This document shows, in pieces, positions 1 through 13,000 of a DNA stretch of 64,000 bases (the stretch's first letter is position 1; the number at the start of each line of letters is the position of its first letter). The DNA is from Tubiluchus corallicola. Taxonomy: Eukaryota; Priapulida; Priapulimorpha; Priapulimorphida; Tubiluchidae. The notes beneath the pieces were generated by a model. That model did not search any database. It was not told the DNA's origin and worked only from the letters and a program-made list of their open reading frames with translations. The position numbers were made by a program, and so were the translations under genes. The stretch covers positions 152,241 through 216,240 of the forward strand of contig JAQGDQ010000394.1 of NCBI GenBank assembly GCA_030141605.1, read 5' to 3'.

Positions 1-913
1 GAGACAAATTGTTAACAAGATTAAGTTATTTAGATTTATTAAAGCATTTCTACTTTTGTACACGAAATTGTGTTTGTACGTACATACAAACATACAAAAA
101 TGTGTTTGTACATTCATACATACGAAAACTGATGTACAGAATTACAAACACAAGGTTACAAAAATACTAAAATAATATGACCACCTAAAACAATTATTAA
201 AGAAAACATAAACAGTTACAATCACTATTTGGAAACCTAAAAGTTGTGCTGCACTTAAAATAAAGAAATAAAATAGAGTAAAAAATAAAAATGGATTTTC
301 CAGTAACAGAACACTTTAAAATATTTAAGATGTTAAAGAACATTAAACAGGTACCTTTATTAAAATTTGAGGCAGATCGATCTGACAAAATAAGGCGAGA
401 CAAATTGAACAAACAGCATAAAAATGTGTTAAAACCCTCATTCAATAAAACTATGTATTACATGCCATGAAACTTTTATTTACTAAACAATTAAATGCTA
501 CACCATGATAAGATCTTGTAAGCTCTACTATCACAACCAGAAACCAGCTGGTTGCCAACACGACATGTTACCATGGTTACTGTACACAGTCACAAGCTGA
601 ATGACAATCATTAACAAGAATTATTTTACATTAGGAAAAGAATGGCTGCAGCCGATATGGGTATGTTTACAGATGAGAATAAAAATTAGCCACAAGAAAC
701 TTATAATAATCAATACTAGGAGGTGACACTCGTACTTACACTAAATTCGCTGTTAAATAACTACATAAGCTGTGCATGTCAATAAGGTGCATTTGGCACA
801 TATCCAGTAACAAACAAGCATCTGTGTAATTGGGTGCAATCTAGTAACAACCATGCATCTGTGTTGATTTGGTGCGATCTAATAATGACCAAGCGTCTAT
901 GTTGAAGCTGCCA
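1..913. other. CTTNBP2 3' UTR and downstream DNA
   Basis: AT-rich sequence with no supported coding exon. It contains a short ACATACAAA-type simple stretch near 75-130 and the candidate poly(A) signal. 800-900 holds two imperfect copies of a short GGTGC-ATCTAGTAA-CCA motif. Confidence 0.6.
475..480 (-). terminator. Candidate CTTNBP2 poly(A) signal
   Basis: The minus strand reads AATAAA here, about 430 nt beyond the proposed stop codon. Other A/T-rich matches lie nearby, so the true cleavage site is uncertain. Confidence 0.35.
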
Positions 914-1010
914 CTAGCTGGAAAGCTCTGCATCCGGTGAAGAATGCCTGATGAGAGATCGAGCAGTAGCACGAGGTGAGAACGGATCCGGTACTTTGCC
1001 TTCCACGGCA
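914..1010 (-). CDS. CTTNBP2: CTTNBP2 exon 20 (terminal exon, inferred)
   Basis: A strong acceptor (T-rich tract then GTCGTTTCAG) is followed by a frame in the phase left by exon 19: AVEGKVPDPFSPRATARSLI then RHSSPDAELSS and a TAG stop. The composition is coding-like and unlike the flanks. It is inferred only; a stop inside an extended exon 19 is the alternative. Confidence 0.52.
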
Positions 1011-4000
1011 CTGAAACGACAAAAAAAAATGAAAGGAGATCAAGTGTTGAACTACAGGAAGTCCTTGCTTAATGACGCTAATGCGTTCCAGCAAAAGGAA
1101 AGGAAACATCATTATGCAAAACAATACCTTCCATAGAAAATAATGTAAAAGCATTCAGTTGTGTTCCCCACCCAAAGATCAATAATGCTTGGCCTACATA
1201 AGAGTGCTTACTAAGCTGCCAAAACAAAAGTCAATGATGTCTGGCTATGGAAAGACTCTCTTTTTTCTGCTGAAACTTTCAACACTGTTAGCAACATCTT
1301 GTTCCACTTCTTGCCTTTGCTCTCTAACTTGAACATTTTCACAAAAAAGCTCAAGTCTTACACCAATACTGTATGTTATGAAGCTACTTTATGAAGATGT
1401 TTATCACTAGTCATTTTATGTTCTTACATAAATGCAAATGAGATGGAGGCAGCAAAAATTAACCTTGTAATGTAAACATTTTTATCAGTGGAATTTCATC
1501 TCTAGGCACGCGGTGAAAGCGCTATAGTAATCAGCCTGTGGTCAGCAAAGAATCGTCACTGCGGGCCTTTGACTGTGGTCAGCAATGAATCATCACTGCG
1601 GGCCTTTGACTGTGGTTAGCAATGAATCGTCACTGTGGGCCTTTGACTGTTCAGTACGAAAATTATTACTGTGATTTCTGTTAATAGGGTGAGTGTAGCA
1701 AACGAAATTTCAGCACCTGAAGGCCGAAAAATCGTCGTTAAATCGAATCATGTGCCGTTAAGTGAATAAAAGGTGTCAAAAGATCAGCATCGCTAAAACG
1801 AAACGTCTCCAAACGGGGAGTCGTTAAGTGAAGACTTATTGTATGTCAATTTGTGGATTGGCTTTGGTTTGCAAGCACACATATGTAGATTGCCAATTGT
1901 TACCGCAACGCATCCGTACCACTTTATTAAGGCACTCTAGTGAAATTTCACATCAGACTCGTATTTTAGCACTTTACTCAACGGTCACTTTATATTGTGC
2001 AAGTTTTGATAGGCAACGTAATTTTCCACAAGAATCTGTAGATGTCATGTTTCACTTTAAGCATTATAATACAATATATGACAACAACGAAATACATACT
2101 TGGGGTGGGGTATGTTGATTGGCTCTGACGTCGAATTAAATTCGGGAGCATTGACAGAGGCAGGTGAACGAACGGGTATCACTGAGGTGTCGTCCACTTT
2201 TTGAAGGTGTTGCTGCAGTTCCTGACCGCCTCGGTAACTACCAATGTACCTGTCTTTGTCTTCACAGAAAAACAAATAAACAATTTGATCAAACCAGCGG
2301 GCAGCTACAATTACAATTTTCGCAATATGAAGGCACACAAAAATCACATAATCTAAATGACGGTATAATATCACAACTTATTAAATTTTGATACCAAACT
2401 TGAAAGACAGGAAGTGTGAAAAAATTTGAATGCAGCTTGGAATTGCAATGGAGCACGTAGAATTGAAAATGTTATATTTTGGCTAGCCGAGTATGAAGAA
2501 CAGAATTTTGTAGTGCATTTATAACTAAGGGTATGGCTTGAAGAACAGAATTTTGTAGTGCATTTATAACTAAGGGTATGGCGGTTTAGTTTTGCTAAGA
2601 CAGGCGTCTTGTAAATAGAAGGTCGACAGTTCAAATCTACACTGTATTACAACTTTTTCACGTTTCCTGTAAAATGTAATTGAGAAATTGCAACGAAGCG
2701 GTGAAATCTGTTTGCGAAGTAACCTTCCGTAAGAGATCTGCTTAGCTGTCAGCCAAACATATCGTTTGATAAAATAAAAAACTCAATATATCCAGCCCTG
2801 TACATACGAATCATGCGAAATTGCAACAAGCAACTTAATGACTCACACCCAGGACTAGTTGTGATATTATTCAACACCAAATTCCACAGCTTGAGCAGCA
2901 AAAATGAAAAAGAGATTAGATTACAATCCAAGTTGACTAGTCAAGTGTCAAGAGTAAGTAAAGAAAATGTAAAAATGGAATGTCATACCTGCGCCAGAAA
3001 TTGGACATCCTGGCAACACTGCCCTCTGCAGGAGCACAAACAAAGCAGTCTCGACCAGTGTCTGCTGACCAATAGGCGCCGACGATTTTGGACCCTTGAG
3101 GATGGCGTTTTCCACTGCCGGAGCAATGGCGTGGTTCCAGGATAGGCTGAGCCAGCGAAGGATGGCCTTGGGTTTGTTCATCTCAATGGGGCAACTGTAA
3201 AAGTGACGGGGGCCAAAAACAAGTTCAGGAAGACCAAGTTTGGCGAGACATTCATTGAGCCGTTGCCACACACTGAAAACCCATTCAACAGCCCTGAAAT
3301 GTACAAGAATTTGCGAAATCAATAATTTTATGTAAAAAAACGCTTAAATCTTCTATTATGGTGGTTATAAAATTAATAAACATCAAAGACAAATTGTTAA
3401 TAATTTCTAACAGCATAGTGCTTATTACTGAAGACGATCGTTTCAACAGCAATTGTCATTCTCAATGCTATAAATCAAGCCAAAACAAATAATCAATATA
3501 TGTATGAACAATACTAGCTATGTCCTAAAACGTAATTACCAAATCAAAAGAGTGAAATTTAAATTGAAAGAATTGAAAGAAAGTGGAAGTAACTTATCAC
3601 AATGTCGAGTAAAACAACACATTTTTAGTTAGTATCTGTTTTGTCAACTTGATTTTAGTTAGTATTGGCTTTGTTAACTCAAGTTGACAAAGCAGGTACA
3701 AACAAAAAATCTAGACATACTGCGAGGGTCAGTTGTTGCAGATTGTATAATTGCTAGTATGTATATTCAACAGTTTTGTTATTATGTATATTTGTCTGTT
3801 TTGCTATTATGTATATTCAACAGTTTTGTTATTATGTATATTTGTCTGTTTTGCTATTATGTATATTCATCAGTTTTGCTATTATGTATATTCATCAGTT
3901 TTGCTAGTATGTATATTCATCAGTTTTGCTATTATGTATATTCATCAGTTTTGCTATTATGTATATTCATCAGTTTTGTTATTATGTATATTTATCTGTT

Positions 4001-7000
4001 TTGCTATTATGTATATTCATCAGTTTTGCTATTATGTATATTCATCAGTTTTGCTATTATGTATATTCATCAGTTTTGCTATTATGTATATTCATCAGTT
4101 TTGCTACTATGAAGTTGTGCCAACGTGGCAAGGTGATTTTGTGTTGAAAATGCTTTCACGCCCATTATATATGTACAATAGAGTGCAGTAATGTTTATTT
4201 GACTTAATATAGTGCTACAAACTAGTACCAATGATTTTGCCTAAGAGCTGTTTTTTGTCATAGAGTAATGTCCAGTAAAGGCCACACATATTAACCTGCT
4301 CAAAAGTGAATTCACTAGCCTGGCTAGTTGATTTATACCTGTGCCAGCAAGAAGGAATATGAAAACTGCCACGCACCTGTACACAGGGTCCCCAGGTGTC
4401 GGTAACTGTCCACCATATTTGTGAATGACGCGACGTAGCAGATGCCTGGACAGTTGTGAGCGAACGGGTTCTGTATCGATGCGACAATGCACCCAGCGGA
4501 ATCTCTGCTGTATGGAGAGGTCGAGAGACTGAGACCGCGATTTATCCATCGTGCCGATGATGTAACACTCGTTTAACAGGTAATACAGGTGAGGTTCTGA
4601 ATCAGCATCTACATGAAAAATAAAAATTATCTATGATTTAACAGTACCTGTAAATTTATACTTGAGGAAATCAACGTATCTTAAAATGCAGATGATCGTT
4701 TTGACAAAAATGTCACTTTCAATACTGAAAATTAAGCCAGATCAAAAATCGGTACATTTATTTATGACACTGAAATTATCACTGCATGAAAAAATATTAC
4801 AAAACAAAACTGACATCTAACTTACTATAGCGAGAGACTTTACCTTGACTCTGCGAGAGATTCTATAAAAAACATGAAAAAGATTTTCGCAGAAGGAAAA
4901 TTTTTTCAGATTTTCTATAAACTCTTCCTCTCGGTGTCATAAACATTTTCATTGTTTTGTTTGGTTTACTTCTCAGCATCAAAAATGACAATTTCCTGAA
5001 GTGATCAGCTGCACTCAGTTGATTCCAAGACGCTCTGACACTTTCATACACTTGAAAGAATGTTTCAAGTAAAATGTTTCATATTTCAACATAATTACAG
5101 ACAAGACCTTTAGGCTGTAACAAAAGCCAGTGGCTTAAAGTTAGCTAATTCAGCAAAACCCTAACAGCACTTGAATTTTAGCATCAACAAAAACTTTTCC
5201 ACAATGTCAGTTCATCGTTCAGCAGCAATAAAAGGATTACAGCAGCCGTTCTGTATACCTATTATGGATGAGGGTTACAGATAAGCAAAAATGTCATTCA
5301 GTAAGCAAAAGCTACAAATGTCTATTAAATTAAATTTATAACTAGTTTTGTACACTCATATCTTGGTCTGCCGGACAAAAGCGAAGAGACATCAGTCCGA
5401 ATATGCCGATTGACCGTATTTACTGATACTAAGCTAATATAGCAAGCAATGTTCAATTGCCTCAAAAAAACTATAGGGTCGCTCCTATGCAAAAGTATAT
5501 AAATACTGTCAATAAAGGACCTTAATAACTCCACATAATCGATTCTATATTGTTATACCTAGAGATATGCAAGTGGTTACACTGATGTACGTGATGCAAA
5601 TAAAATGACAGCCTGCCAACTAGTGGTCAGCTCACAAAATAACGGACTATGCCAGTAGTATGCGGGCTTTTAATGAACCAAATTTTGTCCAAATTTTTCG
5701 ATATCCATAAAAGTGAGGTCCGGCAAACCGAGATATGAGTGTGTATACAAATTACAAACTGAGACAATGTCACACCAGCTTGTCAGTACTTCATGCTGAA
5801 TCGTAAAATTTCTACAAAAAAAACAATGGCAAACCTATTTTCACGCTGATAGCATTAGCCGGGCCTCGGCGCTCGATGGCCGTTAGAATTTCTCCAAAAA
5901 CCTCTGACACGTCGATTTTGCTCAAGTCGTCCAGAATAATCACAGGTGCATGATTCAACATGGCAGGTACCTCGGCACGTAGGAGACAATCTGTAAAATA
6001 AAATGACAATTAAATACTGAAATGAAACATACAACGTAAGAGCTGACATGGACTTCTCTTCCAACAAAATGACTAACAGGTTTGAAATGCACATAGCTAA
6101 AAAAAACCAAACTATCGATTTTTTCAGTTCCAGCTTTTTTAGAAACAGTGTCAACTTTTTTAGTAATGGGACACTTGCAGTTCATGGTTTCGTATCTTGT
6201 ACAAACCTAAATGCTACTGTTTTTCTGACGAATAAAGAAATGTCTACATACATATTTTGAGTGCAAAATAACTGAGCTTCAAAGCATAGTAAATAAAATA
6301 TTGAAACAATGACCAGACATGCAGATGACAAGGATGTTTACAATAAGAACAACAGAAACTGTTCTCTTACGATAATCACAACTCAAAACAATAGTCTTTC
6401 TTTTCAAAGCTGATTATTTCACAACAAAAACACTTGTCAGTTTTTAATTAGGGTTTTATAAGATAAACTTGTTGCCTCGTAAATGAAACAATACTTGATG
6501 CATTTATTGTTAAATACGAGTTTGATAAACTACAAACTATTTTTATCCGCAGCTCAGTTTCCTTGTCAAAAAGCTTACAAAACACAACAGTGTTATTGCA
6601 ATGTTATTAGTTCTACATTTAAATGGCACTAATACAATCATGTATATGTGCAAAGACTGTAAAAGCCAGTAACATAAGATCAAAAAGTATGACTGGAATT
6701 CAGAAAGCTTCAGGTTCAATCCAGCTGGTCTTCAGATTTTCCGGTTGATTTAATACTTATGTCATTCGAGGCAATAACAATTTTTAAGGAAAACCGGACC
6801 CAAACTTAAGCTGTTGGTCAAAACAATCTACCCTTTAAAAAATTGAAAAACTATTTTTTCAAAAACACACTTGAAAGAAGTATACCACACAAACACAATT
6901 TCACGTTCGCGCCACTAGTTCTTTGCTGTTACATGCATTTCACCATTCGCTAGTTAGACGGGCATTAGTGTCTGCATTTTGGAAATGTGTTGCACAAAAA

Positions 7001-10000
7001 ACAGGTGCTGTACCTATCAGTTCAGAGATATTATTTTCTGACGAACTACACATTGAATAAGTTACAGTAGCACTGTACTCCAATTTTCGTTTTAGCAAAC
7101 ACGTGCAATACACCCGTGGAATATTTTTGCTGTTGAAAATTATGTTAGTTCGTGATGTCGTCAATAGTTGGGCTTCGCCTTAATAGATTAATTAAGTTTT
7201 TAATCTATTACTTAACTATCAGAAACACTTTTGCAGTATTAATTTCGTTAAAATGTGTATATTTAATGCACTTGAAAATGGGGTAGTATAAGAATAATCA
7301 TCCTGTCTTCCTTTAATGTAATTTACTTGATAAAAATGCTAGTGTGAATTAGTCTTTAGCAACATGCTAACAAACACAACTGCAATTATTACTGGTGTAA
7401 GCTCTAAATAAATGATCTAAACACATAAACTGACAAATAAAAATAAATAGTTTAAACACGGATCTCTCCATACATAGTCCACATTTTTGCAAATTCCACA
7501 TAAATACAATCGTCTTACCCTTGGCTGAAAGAAGGTTAACCAGATTTCTCCTTGAGTAGGAAGAACTCAAGCTCACGTAAGTAATCTCACTTCGATTGCC
7601 AGCCTGCTGTTCCTTCTCTTGAATAGACTGAGCAAGTTTCTTAGCCAAGTAGGATTTGCCTACACCACTAGGACCGTAGAAAACCAGGCTCCGATATTGG
7701 TCAATCTAAAACATCAAAAAGTCTTTTATCAAATATAGTTTACTAAGCTTAATTAATGCGCATTCTAAGAACCCTAAGAATCAGTGGCGGCTCACGTACA
7801 GGCACTGCAGCAGCCCCAAATTCACTAGATATTATCGATAACGTTCAACTTAATGGGTCTTTTTTCGTTAATTCCTTTAAAGGGATTTTCTTCATACTTC
7901 TTCAATGCATAACCCTTAAGCACAATGTCAATAGTTATGAAATCCTTTAGTTCATGAAAAAATTACAAAAATCCTTATATGGCACTGTGCGCTTCATAGT
8001 TCCAGCATAGTGATGTTTCGCTGTTGTGCACAATTGGCTATATACGCATGTCCGAGATAAGCTGCACACTAGGTAGAGAGAGCACTGTCGCTCGCGCAGT
8101 ACAGACACTGTTGTGTAAGTGTAAAGTTGTGTTTCTTTTCCACTAAATCCTCTTTTCATATGTTTATTTCGTTTTACAACAATATTAAAACAAAAGTTAA
8201 TATTTTTCTGAAGCAGCACCCCTAGTAATTTTAGCTACGAGCCACCACTGCTTGAAGATCTTGAAGTCTTGAATAATATACTTCTAAGATTCTTTGACAA
8301 CATAGTAGAAGTTTGGGGTGCACATGGTTAGTATACACACTAAGAAAAGCAACTCGCTAACTGGTGATGGTATTAGCGGTTACAAAGAGGTGAAACAAGC
8401 AAAGCAAACATGGTGGGTGGGGCTAAAAATGCATTTACAGACAGGTTAGGTGGGATGGCACCCTCATAGTAGAAACAGCCAGTGCTCAGAAGTGATTTCT
8501 AAAAGTGATTTCTCAGATTTGTGGTGGAAGTTTGTCCCAAAAGCGTATTACTCTACGGTAGGAGAATAAATAAATATTGACTCTTGCTGCTGGCTAAACA
8601 AATCTGTTGTTATCTTTGAGCTGTTTGAGTAGTTTAGATAACTTTGTCTTTCTCTTAAATAAGTTTATCTTCGAGTTTTTGTTGTTTTCTTTGTTGTTGT
8701 TTGTTGTTATCGTTGAGTCATTTGAGTTTAAATAACTTTGTCTTTCTCATAAATAAGTTTATCTTGGAGTTTAAATAACTGCTAATAATGCTACTGGTTT
8801 TATCATTTTGAACAAACATTAAGACTTTTTTAGTTTGTATGAAAAACTGAAATCCAATAAATGGCGTAAAAATTGTATGATGAAAGAATAAGAATCTTAG
8901 AAGTGAGTTTTTAACTATACTGCTTAAACTTTCAAAAACGATCATTACAAATTACCTGATATACAAAAATTATGTTACATCCCCGGTGATAAAAATATAA
9001 GTGACACAACAAAACCCACACCAAAATTTAAAAAGGTAAATATCTGCGTTTAAGAAATTTTCTTGAGTAATGCTTTTTTCCATGATGTGATATCTGTAAT
9101 AATGAAGTAAGGTTAGATGAGCATGTTCTATAGGAATACTTAAACTGATGATCTGTTTTATATGTTTTTATTTTTAGTGTAAAAATGATAGTCTTTTGTA
9201 AACCTGTTTATACTGATCTTATATGTATTCTTTAATTGTTGTGTCAATAGGTGATTTTATAGGCATCAAAATTGAGATTTAAATCTAAGAGTGTTTAGAC
9301 GACACCAAATCTCACTCCGTCAAACTCTGATAATAACTATTTAGCGAGGTGTGGCATCCAAATTGTGACGCCAATATGCAGACGTGCTTTGTTGTTTATT
9401 GGGCTAGCATGTATGATCAAAAAAGGAGAAATTAGAAAAGAAAGAGTTAGAAAAGGTTGGATGAAAAAATAGCCACAGCAAAGAATTGAAAAAGGCAACT
9501 ATAGCCTAATTTTTAAAAATGTACAAGTTGAAGTATGACTTGAGTTTTTGAATTATGTGTTTATTTTACATTTATCTACTGCGAGAAATTCATTTTAACT
9601 AACAAACACCTGCAGTAATGTCACAAATTGATTAGGTGACTGATAGGAAGCAGTACAGCAAAATCAGAAGTTTCTTTTTGTAAGCAAAACGTAAATCTCC
9701 TTTGCATTACCACCGTTTCTACCCACCAGGTGTCAGTGCAGCAGTGCAGGTTGCCATATATTTCAACCACTTGCTGGATTAATAACAAAAAAATTTCCAG
9801 TCTCTCATGTGAAAATGAACAATCAGCATGATGTAATGCCCGCACAACACCATAAGTTATTGAGTCTGAGTTTGTCAGTTTGTGTTTGAATTCAAAATGG
9901 TTTGATGCCATCAAACTTTGTGTGTGAAAGTTTTTTGGTTTCCTTGTTTATATGATCAAACTAGTTTGTCAAATAAATAAACTAAAACTTGTCGTCTAAA

Positions 10001-13000
10001 TAGCACTGAAGTGACGAAATCAAGCAAACTGATACCAATTTTATGACGAAGGCAATAAAGTTCATACACAAGTTACAATAAACTTTGAAAACACATTAGT
10101 GAAGTTTCATACAAAAAAACCTACCAATCGCAAATAGTTGTGCAGTGTCCCGGTCGGTATTAAGGTATCATAAGCCAGATTGTCTAACCGTCCGACGTCA
10201 AAGCCGTACAGGTACACAGCTATCAGATCGCTGTCCGTCTCTTGGAGTAATTCCCCGGGACTTGCAGTCAACGGGTAGCCAACTTTCCAACGTTTTGTAC
10301 CTATAATTGTAAAAAAGCAGCTCATAAATTTGCTCAGATACAGCAAAAGTTCATGATCTTTTTCATGCTATTCTGCCAAGGGTTAATGTAGGTGGTGTGG
10401 CAGGACCGGAGCATAACTTATTATAAGGGCTGAGATTAAATGAGTGATATGCGAAACCACAAAGAACAATCTCTCTCACAGTTAACCCCATCCACTTACT
10501 AAACAATTCTGTTGTAGCTTAACTTTAGTCGCTGGGCACAAACCTTGACAACTGCACTATCCCCTCAGCTATTTTAGGTAGAATGGTTTCTAATAAAAGT
10601 TTCAATCTTGTCTGGCAATTTCATGAAGTTTTGACAAAAAGTTACTAATTGTTAAAACTTTTAGATAATGACTTCATACAAAAACAAAGATAATTACTTT
10701 TCATGAATTTTAAACTTATTGATCTTTTAAAAGTGTTCATTCAGAATGACACGTTTCAGTTTTTGTCATTGCTAAACCGACTGCTAGTAAAAAATTTGGA
10801 TGAATAGAAAAGATAATGGTGTAAAATGAATCACCGTATTCTTATAGCAAACTAATTAATTTTCTGAATCTCATATGTAAGGCAAAATTTTTAACACTTC
10901 TCTACGATTTCTTCTAGTTACATTCACATTTATTTTGATAATTTAAATTCTAATCTGTTGATTTGTAATGAGATTTTGTGCATGTGCATTTTAGTATCAT
11001 CAGTGCATTAATTATTCCTGGATTTACGATATTGAAAATGACAGTAATAGTGGAAACGCTCAATAAACAAGTTGATTCCCAGAAGTTTGCTCTTTCATGT
11101 ATTAAATAGTAATCAATTCATTATGACATTATGCAGCATAGACATTTCTACTTTGTAAAGAAGATTACCTTGGTAAGACGTGAAGATAACAGCAAATTCC
11201 ACAGTGTAAATCCAGAAGTTGGCCGCATAACACACTACTCACCTATCGCACACTACTCACCTATCACACACTACTCACCTATCACACACTACTCACCTAT
11301 CGCACACTACTCACCTATCGCACACTCTTTTACACTTTCGAAAGTCAATCCCAGTGTCTCGTACTCTTGCTCCGCATCGGAACCTCCCTTGCTGGTTCGT
11401 CGAGTCTTCACCCCCTCCGATATCGCAGCAAAATGAGCTGCCACTAGATGTCTCAGGCTGTCCTCCAGCACCTGCCAAGTGGTGGCGCAGTTGATCATCA
11501 CCGTACCAATGCTCACAGCCGTGTCCGACTTTCCTCCGCAGGCTGTTTCATCCAGTTCAACTACCACCATGCACACTCGATCCTCATTGTTGACTAGGAT
11601 AAACAACAAAAATTAATTTTAACAGACTGAAATTTAAATTCAATTCATTTATGCGACTGAATTAGAAAAAAACAAGAAAGCCTACGGTATGACATTTCTA
11701 CAATGTGAAAGTTCATTACTGACCTGAAAGCCTACAGTATGACATTTCTACAATGTGAAAGTTGATTACTGACCTGAAAGCCTACAGTATGACATTTCTA
11801 CAATGTGAAAGTTCATTACTGACCTGAAAGCCTACGGTATGACATTTCTACAATCTGAAAGTTGATTACTGACCTGAAAGCCTACAGTATGACATTTCTA
11901 CAATGTGAAAGTTGATTACTGACCTGAAAGCCTACGGTATGACATTTCTACAATCTGAAAGTTGATTACTGACCTGAAAGCCTACAGTATGACATTTCTA
12001 CAATGTGAAAGTTGATTACTGACCTGAAAGCCTACAGTATGACATTTCTACAATGTGAAAGTTGATTACTAACATGAAAGCCTACAGTATGACATTTCTA
12101 CAATGTGAAAGTTGATTACTGACCTGAAAGCCTACGGTATGATATTTCTACAATGTGAAAGTTGATTACTGACCTGAAAACCTACAGTATGACATTTCTA
12201 CAATGTGAAAGTTGATTACTGACCTGAAAGCCTACAGTATGACATTTCTACAATGTGAAAGTTAATTACTAACATGAAAGCCTACAGTATGACATTTCTA
12301 CAATGTGAAAGTTGATTACTGACCTGAAAGCCTACAGTATGACATTTCTACAATGTGAAAGTTGATTACTGACCTGAAAGCCTACAGTATGACATTTCTA
12401 CAATGTGAAAGTTGATTACTGACCTGAAAGCCTACAGTATGACATTTCTACAATGTGAAAGTTGATTACTGACCTGAAAGCCTACAGTATGACATTTCTA
12501 CAATGTGAAAGTTGATTACTGACCTGAAAGCCTACGGTATGACATTTCTACAATGTGAAAGTTGATTACTGACCTGAAAGCCTACAGTATGACATTTCTA
12601 CAATGTGAAAGTTGATTACTAACCTGAAAGCCTACAGTATGACATTTCTACAATGTGAAAGTTGATTACTAACCTGAAAGCCTACGGTATGACATTTCTA
12701 CAATGTGAAAGTTAATTACTAACATGAAAGCCTACGGTATGACATTTCTACAATGTGAAAGTTGATTACTAACATGAAAGCCTACGGTATGACATTTCTA
12801 CAATGTGAAAGTTCATTACTGACCTGAAAGCCTACAGTATGACATTTCTACAATGTGAAAGTTGATTACTAACCTGAAAGCCTACAGTATGACATTTCTA
12901 CAATGTGAAAGTTCATTACTGACCTGAAAGCCTACAGTATGACATTTCTACAATGTGAAAGTTGATTACTGACCTGAAAGCCTACAGTATGACATTTCTA

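Noticed and set aside
2573..2648. Functional tRNA-Thr gene
   Set aside because: Box-like motifs and a TGT position are visible, but the acceptor and T stems do not pair convincingly; it is better read as a SINE relic.
3684..4191. Three overlapping hydrophobic ORFs on the plus strand
   Set aside because: They are translations of the 25-bp minisatellite, whose unit has no stop codon in any plus frame; there is no start context or family, and the region is an intron of the opposite strand.
5325..5534. Extra CTTNBP2 exon in intron 16
   Set aside because: The short minus frame has no family match, and exons 16 and 17 already join in phase with continuous family similarity.
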